64,000 nucleotides of DNA from Paraspadella gotoi (lineage: Eukaryota > Chaetognatha), in the NCBI GenBank assembly GCA_051294375.1, contig CM119267.1:22817486-22881485 (forward strand), given 5' to 3'. Under the pieces are notes generated by a model. The model was not told the DNA's origin and searched no databases. It saw only the letters and a program-made list of their open reading frames with translations. Positions 36,974 to 47,754 of the stretch are shown here, piece by piece. Made by a program: the position numbers and the translations under genes. The stretch's first letter is position 1. Each line of letters begins with the position of its first letter.

Positions 36974-37072
36974 AAAAGCCTGTCCAGTGCCCAAAGTCCA
37001 GTAACCAAAGTCACGGGCAAGATTGATTATTTATTAAATAAATGCATAATTTTTATATTCGTACCAATTTCG
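36974..37072 (-). repeat. Dispersed ~75-bp repeat, copy C (inverted)
   Basis: On the minus strand it reads CGAAATTGGTACGAATATAA, then a shared TTATTTAATAAAT core and GACTTTGG. It has about 20 extra bases between GACTTTGG and GGACAGGCTT, an internal duplication of the ACTTTGG segment. Confidence 0.75.
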
Positions 37073-37299
37073 TTGTTTCCTTTGTTTCCTTCCAAAAAGC
37101 TCAGCTTTCGTTTGTTCCTTTCCCTGTGAAACTTGTGATCGATCGATCTTCTTCAAACTGTGAGTTCTCGCCGCGAACCTGTTAAGATGTGAACGGTCAC
37201 GCCGAATCGGGTGATCAATAACAGTGACATTGTCTGTTTCCTTGTGAAGTTGTCGCCGCTTCTTAATCCTTTGTTAATAGAATTGACATTCATTGCTGG

Positions 37300-37422
<123 letters not shown>

Positions 37423-37634
37423 CCCCTTCACGACAATTAAGAATAGAACTTCGAAGAACTACATCGTCTGATCGCAAATTCGATTAAGCGTGAAGTAAAC
37501 CTTTATCCGTCTCTCCGTCTTTTAAAATCCGTCTCTCCGTCCAAAAATCACGATTTTCCCAGAGGCGAAACCATTTGTCTCCAGACGAGACGCGATACGT
37601 CGAATAAAATTGCCAAAATTTTCTATTTAATTTT

Positions 37635-37636
<2 letters not shown>

Positions 37637-37681
<45 letters not shown>

Positions 37682-37701
37682 TTACTACTACTACTACTAA
37701 C
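37637..37701. repeat. (CTA)n trinucleotide repeat
   Basis: About 21 units of ACT/CTA with one ATT change. Confidence 0.95.
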
Positions 37702-38124
37702 TTTTATGACCCAATTGTGTGTTGTTATTTTTTCTCTCTCCTTGATTGTCTTTCCACTCAAACAAATTTCTTTCCGTTAAATATTTCTATGGATTTCATC
37801 TCTTCATCCACTTTTTTAAAGTCGATAGTCGATCGTGCTCTTGACTCTCATTTGCATACTGCAGTCCTTATTAGAATAAATCATTAACTATTTCAATGTA
37901 TATTTTTAGGTTAAATATTATTAAAAACAATTTTAGTTGGTGAAAAACAAGTTGTAAATATTTACTTGTTTACTCTTTTTTTGCGATTTCATTGTTGCTT
38001 GTTTGGGGGTGGTTTTAAATTTTCACCGAGCGGTGACGCACAACCGTAGAACATAAAATGCAGATATTCGCGTTAATTGGTAAAATCGTATGATGGTGTT
38101 TCTATTTATTGGTGATGTAGGAAT

Positions 38125-38235
38125 TATTTTCACTCTTACACTTACTTGATATAGTTACGTGATATATACACTGTACTCTTACACTTACATTATATAGTTT
38201 TTGTGTATCTGTACTCTTACACTTACGTGATATAG
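38125..38235. repeat. Tandem repeat, GTACTCTTACACTTAC unit
   Basis: Three units of about 46-50 bases, each with CTCTTACACTTAC followed by a TGATATAG or TTATATAG core. Confidence 0.85.
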
Positions 38236-38499
38236 TGTTTTGTATTTCTGTTAGCGTCTCATTTCGTTTTTAGCGTCTCTTTGTCTGTTTTTATTAGCGT
38301 CTTTTTCTGTTGATCTGCTGCTTATATTTATATATATATTTATATTATATATATATCATTAACACTTTAAAATATATATTTTAGTTATATGTTATACACC
38401 ATGCATTAAATACTTATGACTTTTTATAAAAAAAAACCTTGAATATTAAACACTTTTATAATGTTTTAGTTATATTTTTTGCTCTCAAGTTTTTCATTA

Positions 38500-38655
38500 A
38501 TGCTTTATATTTTTGTTTTTGTTTTCATATTTTTTGTTTTTGTTTTTACGCATTATCTTTGAACGTTTTATTAACATTGTTTTTCGTTTATGCTTTATAT
38601 TTTTTGTTTTTGTCTTTGTTGTCATATTTTTGTTTCTATTTTTACGCATTATCAA
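38500..38655. repeat. Tandem duplication, ATGCTTTATATTTTTTGTTTTTG unit
   Basis: Two units of roughly 85 bases, each ending TTTTTACGCATTATC. Confidence 0.85.
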
Positions 38656-38827
38656 AAAATAAAAAATTATAAATTTAAAATAAAAACTATTGCTTCTCTT
38701 GACATTTGACATTTTTCGTTTTTTAGTTTTTTCCGTTTTCTGATTTTTACATTTGATCCTTGAACGTTCTTGAACGTTATTTTATATAGTTCTTTATGAA
38801 TAGTTCATAACATTTATTATGATTTAT

Positions 38828-38960
38828 AAACGTTAGTGTCTTTTGTTTTATGAATTTCAATATGTAGTTTAGTTTTACTTGTTTTCCAGTCTTTTAAACG
38901 TTAGTGTCTTTGTTTTTTTTATTGAATTTCAATACATAGTTTAGTTTTCCAGTCTTTTAC
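38828..38960. repeat. Tandem duplication, AAACGTTAGTGTCTTT unit
   Basis: Two units of about 65 bases, each running from AAACGTTAGTGTCTTT through GAATTTCAATA to AGTTTAGTTTT and CCAGTCTTTT. Confidence 0.88.
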
Positions 38961-39317
38961 GCTGTTACTGTTTATGATTATGTCAATACTGTTTTTGTAT
39001 TAATTAAAAAAAATCGTTTGTTTGTACCGTCTCGTTACTTCTGAATGAATAATGAGCCAAAGTTAAAGTCAAACGCTTTCTCTTTTACGCATAACACTCT
39101 CTCCTTCACATCAAACCCTTTCTCCTTCTCTCTCCTCTCCTCGCTTCAATAACCCTTCTCCCCTCTCTCCTCCCTTCCCTCTCTCTCTCTCGCTCTCTCT
39201 ACTCTCTCTTCTCTCCTCCTCTCTCTCTCTCTCTCTCTCTCCTCGAATATTCCCTCCACTCTTCCTCTTAAGATCGAGGAATCTTCGATCGTCGCCTCCA
39301 GATGCGACGAAAGTCTG

Positions 39318-40008
39318 CGACGACGACGACGACAACGACAAACACTCGAGTCTATCGTCGTGGATCAAAGTGGGCGAACATCCTTGGCGACACAGTGGAT
39401 GATGATGACGATGACGACGACGATGATGATGACAATAGTACTGATGACAATAATGATGACGATACCGATAATGACGATAATGATTCTGACGGTGACTATG
39501 ACGATGACGAAAACTACGCTGATAATGATGATGGTATAGCTGGTGATATCAACTGACGTAATTCTGAACAGTGACGATATTTCTGAAAATTCCGGTGTTA
39601 ATATGTACTTTTATTCGTATTAGGATTTAGATACAATAACAAACAAAACATAAATCCATACAAAAATTTAAATAATGGCGAATATCGTATTTGTGAATCG
39701 TGAAACGATGATGATGATGATGATGATGATGAAGATGACGATAATGATCGCATCGAATGCTATATATAGTTGAAGCGACTCCCAGTCTTATGGCGACAAC
39801 CGACGATAACGATGATAAAAATGAAGACTGTAATGAGAATGATGGCGACCAAGCCATCGCAATGTCCCCCTTTTATTGGACAGCCTCTGTCATTAATCTA
39901 ATGACGATGACAAGAAGCTTCGATTTCGAAAACGACGACGACGACGACGATGAAGACGACGACGATCAAGACGACGATTGCAACGTTAATCAAAAAACCC
40001 GATCGTGA
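39318..40008. repeat. Cluster of (GAT/GAC)n arrays
   Basis: Arrays at 39318-39335, 39400-39435, 39440-39535, 39708-39735 and 39932-39975. Plus-strand frames give poly-Asp/Asn, minus-strand frames poly-His or Ser. The Asp-rich open frame 39302-39556 follows the repeat and is not a credible gene. Confidence 0.85.
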
Positions 40009-40183
40009 CGACGTCGATGTTCACAACGGGATCTTTTCACAAAAGCCGCCATCTCGCATCTCACAAGACGCTTTTTCTTTCTTTTGGAAATATCCGCGAC
40101 CTGCCATTCACGTGAGTCCAGACGAAAGACGAGGACACAAAAGATTTTCCCCTTTTTATTGAGTTTTCTCCATCTTTTTTTTT

Positions 40184-40253
40184 NNNNNNNNNNNNNNNNN
40201 NNNNNNNNNNNNNNNNNNNNNNNNNNNNNNNNNNNNNNNNNNNNNNNNNNNNN
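40184..40253. other. Assembly gap, 70 N
   Basis: A poly-T run lies to the left; a (CT)n tract (to 40357) follows on the right. Confidence 0.99.
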
Positions 40254-40304
40254 TTCATCGACGAGGTCTCTCTCTCTTCCTCTCCTCTTTCTCTCTCTCT
40301 CTCT

Positions 40305-40353
<49 letters not shown>

Positions 40354-40769
40354 CTCTCTTTGCCATTGTCCCTTTCAATTGAAAAAAAAACCTTATCAGG
40401 TTTTCCACGGACCACGGGACCGTAATTAAGAGATAGCAGGTTGTTCATTTTCCTTCCTCGCCTTTCATTCGCTCTCTCTCTCTGTCTCGTTCTCTGTCCC
40501 GCCGACCAAATAAAATGAGAGGACAAAAAGGGAGAAAGAGAGAGAGTGAGTTTTATTTGACAGGAACCGTCGTCTGGCCGTCTTCTTATTTTGCTTTTCT
40601 TTCTTTCTTTCTTTCTTTTTTTGGTCGTTATTTCTTGTTTTCTTTTTTCATTGCCCTTACCTTTGTTTCAACTCTGTCTTACAGATTTGCAGACAAAGGT
40701 CTGTCACTTAGCTCCGTCCAATAGTTTCGACAATTACGCCGGTTCCTCGTTTTTTTTTTCCAATTCGAA

Positions 40770-40937
40770 NNNNNNNNNNNNNNNNNNNNNNNNNNNNNNN
40801 NNNNNNNNNNNNNNNNNNNNNNNNNNNNNNNNNNNNNNNNNNNNNNNNNNNNNNNNNNNNNNNNNNNNNNNNNNNNNNNNNNNNNNNNNNNNNNNNNNNN
40901 NNNNNNNNNNNNNNNNNNNNNNNNNNNNNNNNNNNNN
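40770..40937. other. Assembly gap, 168 N
   Basis: A poly-A run lies on its right side. Confidence 0.99.
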
Positions 40938-42430
40938 AAAAAAAAAAAAAATATTAAAAAAAATAAATCGCGCGGATAAATTAGTTACATAATTGTTTTG
41001 GAAAGATAATGAGACATAATATTGTCTTTTCTCAACTCAAATTGACAGGAAATCCGTTGTACCCGAGTACAGAAGACACCGGTTTTCGCGCCTTTTCTCC
41101 GCCGCGGGGAATTGGTTACTCTCGGATACGAAAATGAAGACAACATGCTATAGAATAAATTATGATTTATTAACAGTTTTCTGCATTTATTTAACTAATT
41201 ATATGTAATATTAAATTTAAACAATTTAAACAACAAAAAATAGAAAAGAAAACCGACTTTGTAGTCTTCCACCGCTTTAGTTTCTTGGCCACTCGCCAAC
41301 CTAAAAAAAAAAAGAAAATTCCATTCCATCGGATTCCTTTTTTCTGTTCTCTCTCTCTCTCTCTCTCTNNNNNNNNNNNNNNNNNNNNNNNNNCAATAAA
41401 AAACAACAAAAAACAACACAAAATAACAAAATAAAAAAAAAAACACAACAAACAAAAACACATAAAAAAAGCAAACAAAACAAAAGAAAAAACAACAAAA
41501 AAGCAAAAAAAAAAAAAAAAAAAAACAAAAAAAAAAAAAAAAAATAAAAAGTTTCATATTAGTATAGTTTTTTCGTATTTATTTATTTAGTTTATTTAAA
41601 AGAGAAATGGAACCTTTAAAGATTATTTTCTTCCTTGTTACTCCCCTCCTCTTCAACTGGCTCTGGTATTTTATCGAGAGAGATATTTTTTGATATTTCA
41701 CATTCATGCCGATTTGTCCTAATTCGGTGTATTTTTCGCTTTATGCTTGTAATTTATTGAGGTAGGTTTACCTCCATCCCGCTATCAATGATCAATATAT
41801 CAATAGGCTAATGATCGAGAGGAAGTGTGGGCATACGTTTGAAAAGAGTTAAAGGAAGAAGAGAGAGAGAGAGAGAAGAGAGATGAGAGCTGAAAGGAGG
41901 ACGAATAGAGAGAGCAGGAGGGAGAGTATGATGGGAACCAAAAAAGAAGGGGCGCATGAATGTCTTTATCGCGTTGAGGTGAGCTAAAGTAATTTCAAAG
42001 ATTTATTAAAAATATAAAAAGTATTGGCAACAGCCGTGGTTGCCTGTGTTGTGATGCCCATTGGGCATGGGCCAATCTCTCTGTTGTCTTTGGGGGCTTC
42101 CGACCCTCAGTGGACGCCTCAGTCACTGGCGCGCGTGGTTACCTTGGACGGTCTCGCTTGCAACGCAGAGGGAAGTCGTTAGGCATGGTTGTGTCTCCCC
42201 CTAATTGAGCCAATGGTATTGGTCTGAACGCATTGGTGGATGTTTAGCGTTGCGAATATTACCTACCGCCACAAAAGATTGATATTAATATGAAAATCTT
42301 TACTAAAAAGGTGAACCAAAACTTGATTATTTATAAAGTTTCACTGCTCAAAACTCCTTTAGTGACCTCTTTCACAAGGAACAATTTTAATTAATTTAAT
42401 GATCAAGATTTTAACCCCGTGTGACACCGT
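40938..42430. other. Intergenic, with a structured GC patch
   Basis: 41397-41545 is A/C-only simple sequence. 42030-42240 is GC-richer and hairpin-forming (GGCAACAGCCGTGGTTGCC; GATGCCCATTGGGCAT); it could be a short retroposon, but I see no clear Pol III boxes. Confidence 0.45.
41369..41393. other. Assembly gap, 25 N
   Basis: (CT)n on the left; on the right an A-rich CAAAA-type stretch to 41545 with almost no G or T. Confidence 0.99.
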
Positions 42431-42463
42431 TTTCCCCCCCCCCCCACCTTCTCTCGTCTCCAG

Positions 42464-42756
42464 GTGGACGACGTCGCGAATGATTGACAGTCCGCCCTAC
42501 TTCGATCATCACCTCACGAGTGGTATGAGCGACCGACGGCGGGTGTGCGAAGGCTTCCTCCCACTTTTTACAAAACACCAAGATCACGTGGACGGCGGTT
42601 GGAGAGGGGTTCAGCGCCAGGCGGCCTCCTCCCCAGGGCTTGTGGCTACGCGGCTGGACTCGTCGGGCGGTCGCTTACCATCGGAGCCTTCCTGGGGCAG
42701 CGGCCTGAAGATCCTCTCGGGAGGGTGGGTGTTCTGTTTGACGATGGCTTTCTGTA
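42464..42756. other. Exon-like GC-rich island, strand unresolved
   Basis: Plus strand: a strong acceptor TTCTCTCGTCTCCAG|G at 42464, an open segment WTTSRMIDSPPYFDHHLTS and a donor G|GTATGA at 42524; then CCTCCTCCCCAG|GG at 42637 with an open frame to 42768. Minus strand: CCTTAATACAG|AAAGCC at 42756, an open GC3-rich segment KAIVKQNTHPPERIFRPLPQ, a donor GATG|GTAAGC at 42679, then a second segment joining in phase (GGSLRTPAVGRSYHS) to a donor GTGAGG. I recognise neither product. The two-exon minus reading is slightly more consistent. Confidence 0.35.
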
Positions 42757-42926
42757 TTAAGGAAACGTTGTTCAGCAGCATTGGAAACCAAAATATTTCA
42801 TCCATGATTATAATCATTAATGAACGTTAATTATGCAAGTAGAAAACTGGTTCAAATCTTCCTTGTCTTAAGTAGCATCGGGCTTTGAGAGAGAGAGAGT
42901 GAGTGAGAGTGAGTGATGTAGAGTGA

Positions 42927-42959
<33 letters not shown>

Positions 42960-43910
42960 TGAGAGATGAGCGTGGGATGTTCTGCTTTTCTCGATCGATT
43001 ATATTTACTAAAACGCATCGAATTTTTATTATTATATATAACAATTATCCACATCTTTTTGGCTTTTTTATTTTGTAGTTTTTTCGTTTTGTTTTTTTTC
43101 TTGTTTTGTCTAGCAGGCGTGCCGAAAAAAAGAAAGACGCCTCTTGGTCAGCTTTGATCATGTTCAATCAGTCCGTATTATCAAATACCAATCTATTCTT
43201 TTTAAACTGACCGAAACAAATGGTTAATGTTTTTTTTTAAATTAAAAGATCCCTCGATTTCGTACATATTTATGTCTGTTTATCTGTGATAATTTTATTA
43301 TTAGTTCATTATGACCGTTTTACGGGTTGTAATCTTGAAATTTTTTTCACCGTTCATAAAATCTCTTCGTCTTCTTTATGATTGTTGGATCGTGTCTGTA
43401 AAATTTTCTTTTTATTTTCCTCCTTTTTTTTCCATCCCAGGAATAAAGCAGGAGCATACTGCCTATCGTAAGCGGCATAGCGCGCATAGGCGCGGACATA
43501 GACACTTTTTTTTCCGTCTTAACAGATTAAATTTAATACTCCTATGAATGCGGTCAACTCGCTTTAGATTTTTTTATTTTTTTAATTTTTCTCGATTCGA
43601 TTTTTTGTAACTTACGATTTCTAGGGGAAAGTGAAAAGTATATAATTAAAAAAAGCATTGCGATTATTGATAGGGGTTGTTTTTCATTTTTTATGCCCAA
43701 AAATATTAGCCAGATATCTAAGCTAAAGTGAAAACATTTTATCGGGGGAAATATCTTAAGCTTAGCTCGTCTTTACTCCTCATTATTTTATTTTGCGTTT
43801 TCCAGATTCGTTTAAAAACGTATCTAATAATTCAGTTTGCTTCTCGCTGTTGACAATCGTACGTTAAAATATGGCAGCTATTAATTTCTACATTCGATTT
43901 AGTAATTTCT

Positions 43911-44393
43911 GTGTCAAATAATCATGGTACGATCTCTCCCTCGGAATGGCAACGGCCCAGCCAATCTACAAAGATGACGGGCCAGTTTTGTAATTCGAGG
44001 CAATGTGACGCGTTTAATTGTAAAAAGGAGCAAAGTTACTCTTGGCCGGTTCGACGGCCATTTTTAAACTTTTGGCCGGTTCTGAGGCCCATTTTAAATC
44101 GACGCGCGTCTACGATTAGTTACCTCGAGGCTGTCGCGGTCGCCAAGGATCACTCTTCACTTAATCGAAGCTTCCACCTCCGTCAGTCCAACCTCCCCAA
44201 CTCCTTCAACTTCCGTAACGAACATGTTGAGCCGGGATCTCCAAGTTTCTTCAACCACGCCGATGGAAGCCCTCGCTCACCGCTCAAGGTCGAAGCTCTG
44301 GACGATTTCGAGTTCCACTGGCGGGCCAACACCGGTTATTTTCTCGAGAATCGAGACGCAAAGGCGCCGCTGCACGAAAGACATACTATTCCT
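43911..44393 (+). CDS. Possible exon of an unrecognised plus-strand gene
   Basis: Open plus frame ending at a usable donor (ATTCCTG|GTGAGA, GT at 44394). From about 44130 it has GC-rich third positions: KDHSSLNRSFHLRQSNLPNS, then SFFNHADGSPRSPLKVEALD and FEFHWRANTGYFLENRD. The upstream part (43911-44120) is less coding-like and holds a GGCCGGTT-type internal repeat, so the true exon may begin near 44120 (TTACCTCGAG|GC). No domain recognised; no partner exon found. Confidence 0.35.
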
Positions 44394-44719
44394 GGTGAGA
44401 AGGGGTAAGTGTATGTTCGTTGTCTTATTGATCGTCGCTCTGCGTAGTCTACGAGAAAGAGGCTTGTATTCTGACGTTCTTAATCGTTGTTTAAATATCG
44501 TAAACGGTTCTGATGATATTTTTGAATTAAGGTCGTTGACGACGCTGTGTTGCGGTCATTCCGAAAAGACGTCAAGTAATTTCGATTTTCTCCTGTTGTT
44601 GCCATGTTTTAAATCCATTGCTACGATTTTGATAATTGCAATTTAAAAGTAAAAGAGATAAAAAAATGAAATGATGTATTTTACAAAAGCAATGACCACT
44701 TTATATTGTACATGTCGCC

Positions 44720-45570
44720 ATCTGAATGACATGAACCAAACGCTTTGTCGAATCTCGATTGGATCTATTGGAATGATCCGTTTATAAACATTTGTGGATT
44801 TATTTCATTTCATGTGGTTGTCTTATTTAAATAAAGATTCATTGGATGTTCATTCATTCGCCATTTGAATAATTATTTAATTGATTTTCATTAACTCTTA
44901 TCTCCCCTCAGCTATCATGAGTTTATATGATTATTGATTAATGACTGCCCGGATTCTTGCATATGAGCAACGCCGAGACTCTTTAGCTGCCCCTTTGGTC
45001 TTGCAGCCACAACCATCGACTCTTTAGGTGGATCCGCAAAGGTTTGCCCCCTAACAGTGGTGCATCGGTGATTTAGTGGTAGAATACTTCTCCTGCTACT
45101 TGTGGGTGGCCCGGCGTTTGATTCTTGGGTGGCTGCAAACCAAAGGGCAGCTTAAAGACTCTCGGCATTGCTCTCATATGGCCACTAAGACGCGCGGCAG
45201 CAGGTCATCAAAACAGTTTAATTTAGCCCAGAGTCACTACACTGTTATAACATATATCAAGAGCAGGAAAATACAATTGGAACAGTAGCCACACCTAAGT
45301 GAGCACAAAGGAATCACTAAGAAAACACAAAGAAGTACCCAAACACTCTGCTATAAAATATTAAATCCTTAACTCCATGAAAGCTGAGGGGAGAAAGAGT
45401 AATAAATCAATTAAATAATTATTCAATGGCGAATGAATGAATAATCAATGAATCTTTATTTAAATACGACAATCAATAAGATGAATTTAAATCAACAAAT
45501 GTTTATACGTTATTTCCACAAAGATCCAAATCGAGATTTCACAAGAGTTTGCTTCCTGACGGCTGAACAC
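44720..45570. repeat. Imperfect ~0.85-kb palindrome around a tRNA-like loop
   Basis: Left arm about 44720-45018, right arm about 45130-45570, inverted. Shared strings include TTATTTAAATAAAGATTCAT, AATAATTATTTAATTGAT, CTCCCCTCAGC and GCAGCC. The arms differ by scattered indels, and the right arm holds about 180 extra bases (45185-45365). The loop contains the tRNA-Gly-like sequence. Confidence 0.85.
45062..45136 (+). tRNA. Degenerate tRNA-Gly-like sequence
   Basis: Starts GCATCGGTGATTTAGTGGTA, close to eukaryotic tRNA-Gly(GCC), with A-box TGATTTAGTGG and a B-box-like GTTTGATTCTTGG. The anticodon position reads GCT where GCC is expected, and several one-base insertions spoil the acceptor and T stems. 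It could be a pseudo-tRNA, the head of a SINE, or a real gene read with sequencing errors. Confidence 0.55.
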
Positions 45571-45579
45571 TTAACAATT

Positions 45580-46300
45580 CAGCGTCACCTAAACTCGGGA
45601 GGCTCAACCTCTTTGTGATTGAAGAATCTCGCTTCCGATCTCCCCTTCCTCTCCTCTCCTCTCCCCCCCTCCCGCCGCCCCATCTCCGGGCACCGGCCCA
45701 CGGGCCCCTGCATGGAGATACCTCCTTCCTAACACAACATCCTCGAGACTCTCCGCGCCCTGCGGCACGGCCGACTGTCCCCCACGCGGCATGCGACAGC
45801 AGATGCTGGACTTTTTTTCGCCAATTGTCGGCCGCGTACCGCCAGCCGATCCTGCCGACAGTTGAGACGTCCCCGTTCCGTCCTCCCGCCTGCTGTGTTC
45901 AAGACTTGCGGGAAATGCCGCGCCGGGTCCGCACGGATCGAGGAGATCTCTTTTCTTGCGGACGATCCGCTCCAGAAGTTGAAGAGGTGATCCTTTATCT
46001 CGTCGACTTTTTGCCTCGAGGGAGCGAAGGTGTCGGCGTGAGAAGGCGGTGGAGAGGAGGCAAGGGGAATAGGGCGGGTCAAGGTGCTAGTACGGCCCCT
46101 CGCACCTCTCGTGCCTCTCTCATGCTCTCCTCTCCTTCTGTCTCTGCGTCCTGTGACTGTTCTCCCGACGCCTCGGATCTCTCACACACACACACAACCT
46201 CTTCTCCTGACCTCGCAAACGGAAGGACCTCAACCTCTCGCGGGTCCCTCGCCCCTACCTTCCCCCCTCGGCCCACTGGGTGGTTGACCGTGTGTGAGAA
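45580..46300. other. GC-rich island with open frames on both strands
   Basis: Plus strand: a 256-codon frame 45615-46385, Pro/Ser/Arg-rich, no domain. Minus strand: a frame open from about 46090 to a stop at 45604 containing LLERIVRKKRDLLDP with dibasic KKR and RR sites and no clear start. The high GC content makes long chance frames likely. The region resembles a CpG-island first exon, but I cannot assign a strand. Confidence 0.35.
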
Positions 46301-47148
46301 TATCTATCGACGTCTAAAACATGTGAAAAAACTACCAACCAGGCCAAGTTTATGGCACTCAGTCACGATAGACTTATATGATTGATCATGTCTAACCCTT
46401 GCTTTTACTCAGCACGACCAAAGAGAGAGATGAGAGAAAATGATAAATATGATATATGTATGCAGAAACTGAAATATTAATCATAAGAAAAAAGAAGATA
46501 AGATGGAACACCGAAAAAAAAGGGTCAGAAAGAAGTTATCGAGTGTGAGAGATGAGTCTTTCGATCCTCTTTCCATCTTCGAGAGAGAGAGAGAGAGAGA
46601 GAGGATCTTTTTGCCAACAGTTCCTTACGTCTTTTCCTCACTTCACTGTTACTACACTGAATTCGTTTAACAATCGACAATTGGCAATTGTTCTGTTAAA
46701 TTCTTCATCTTTACTTTAGAAATTGTTCCGTCTTAACCTCTTGATTGAGATACTATTGGAAACTTTAAGCGAAAAACTTTTCAAGTCAAGATTTTAAGAT
46801 TTAACGAAAAAGTATTTATTAATAGTTTTTTTAGTTCATAATAACCTGTTGATCTTAATCTCCTTTTTTCTTTCACACATTTTAGTATTATTGATATTTA
46901 GACCGCTTATTATTATCATTATTATTTTTACGATTATCTTCGCCTTAAATTATCTGTTTTCATCGCATCGATTTTTTTTTTCCTTCTGTTTTTCATCTCG
47001 AAGAGAAAAATCGATTTTCACCCACATTTTTTAAATTTTTTTTTCTTCGTTGTTGATTCACTCTCGACTCAACGATCACTCACCAACTCTTATGATCTCC
47101 TTACCTCACCTCTTCCGTTGACCTTTCCTTCTCATCACTCATCTCTCT

Positions 47149-47357
47149 NNNNNNNNNNNNNNNNNNNNNNNNNNNNNNNNNNNNNNNNNNNNNNNNNNNN
47201 NNNNNNNNNNNNNNNNNNNNNNNNNNNNNNNNNNNNNNNNNNNNNNNNNNNNNNNNNNNNNNNNNNNNNNNNNNNNNNNNNNNNNNNNNNNNNNNNNNNN
47301 NNNNNNNNNNNNNNNNNNNNNNNNNNNNNNNNNNNNNNNNNNNNNNNNNNNNNNNNN
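47149..47357. other. Assembly gap, 209 N
   Basis: The left flank ends in (CT)n; the right flank is unique. Confidence 0.99.
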
Positions 47358-47471
47358 AAATTCCTCACCCATTCCTTTTCCTCTTTGACTCTGCGCCTCC
47401 CCAGTTATTTGGCGACAAACCGTCACTCTTCTTTTGACGACGTCGTCGTCTTCATCGTCGTCTTCGTTTTC

Positions 47472-47754
47472 NNNNNNNNNNNNNNNNNNNNNNNNNNNNN
47501 NNNNNNNNNNNNNNNNNNNNNNNNNNNNNNNNNNNNNNNNNNNNNNNNNNNNNNNNNNNNNNNNNNNNNNNNNNNNNNNNNNNNNNNNNNNNNNNNNNNN
47601 NNNNNNNNNNNNNNNNNNNNNNNNNNNNNNNNNNNNNNNNNNNNNNNNNNNNNNNNNNNNNNNNNNNNNNNNNNNNNNNNNNNNNNNNNNNNNNNNNNNN
47701 NNNNNNNNNNNNNNNNNNNNNNNNNNNNNNNNNNNNNNNNNNNNNNNNNNNNNN
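47472..47754. other. Assembly gap, 283 N
   Basis: The left flank is (GTC/TTC)n; the right flank is CGTCGGTC repeats. Confidence 0.99.

Noticed and set aside
39302-39556. Asp-rich 84-codon gene
   Set aside because: The frame is simply a (GAT/GAC)n array; codons follow the repeat and no conserved part flanks it.
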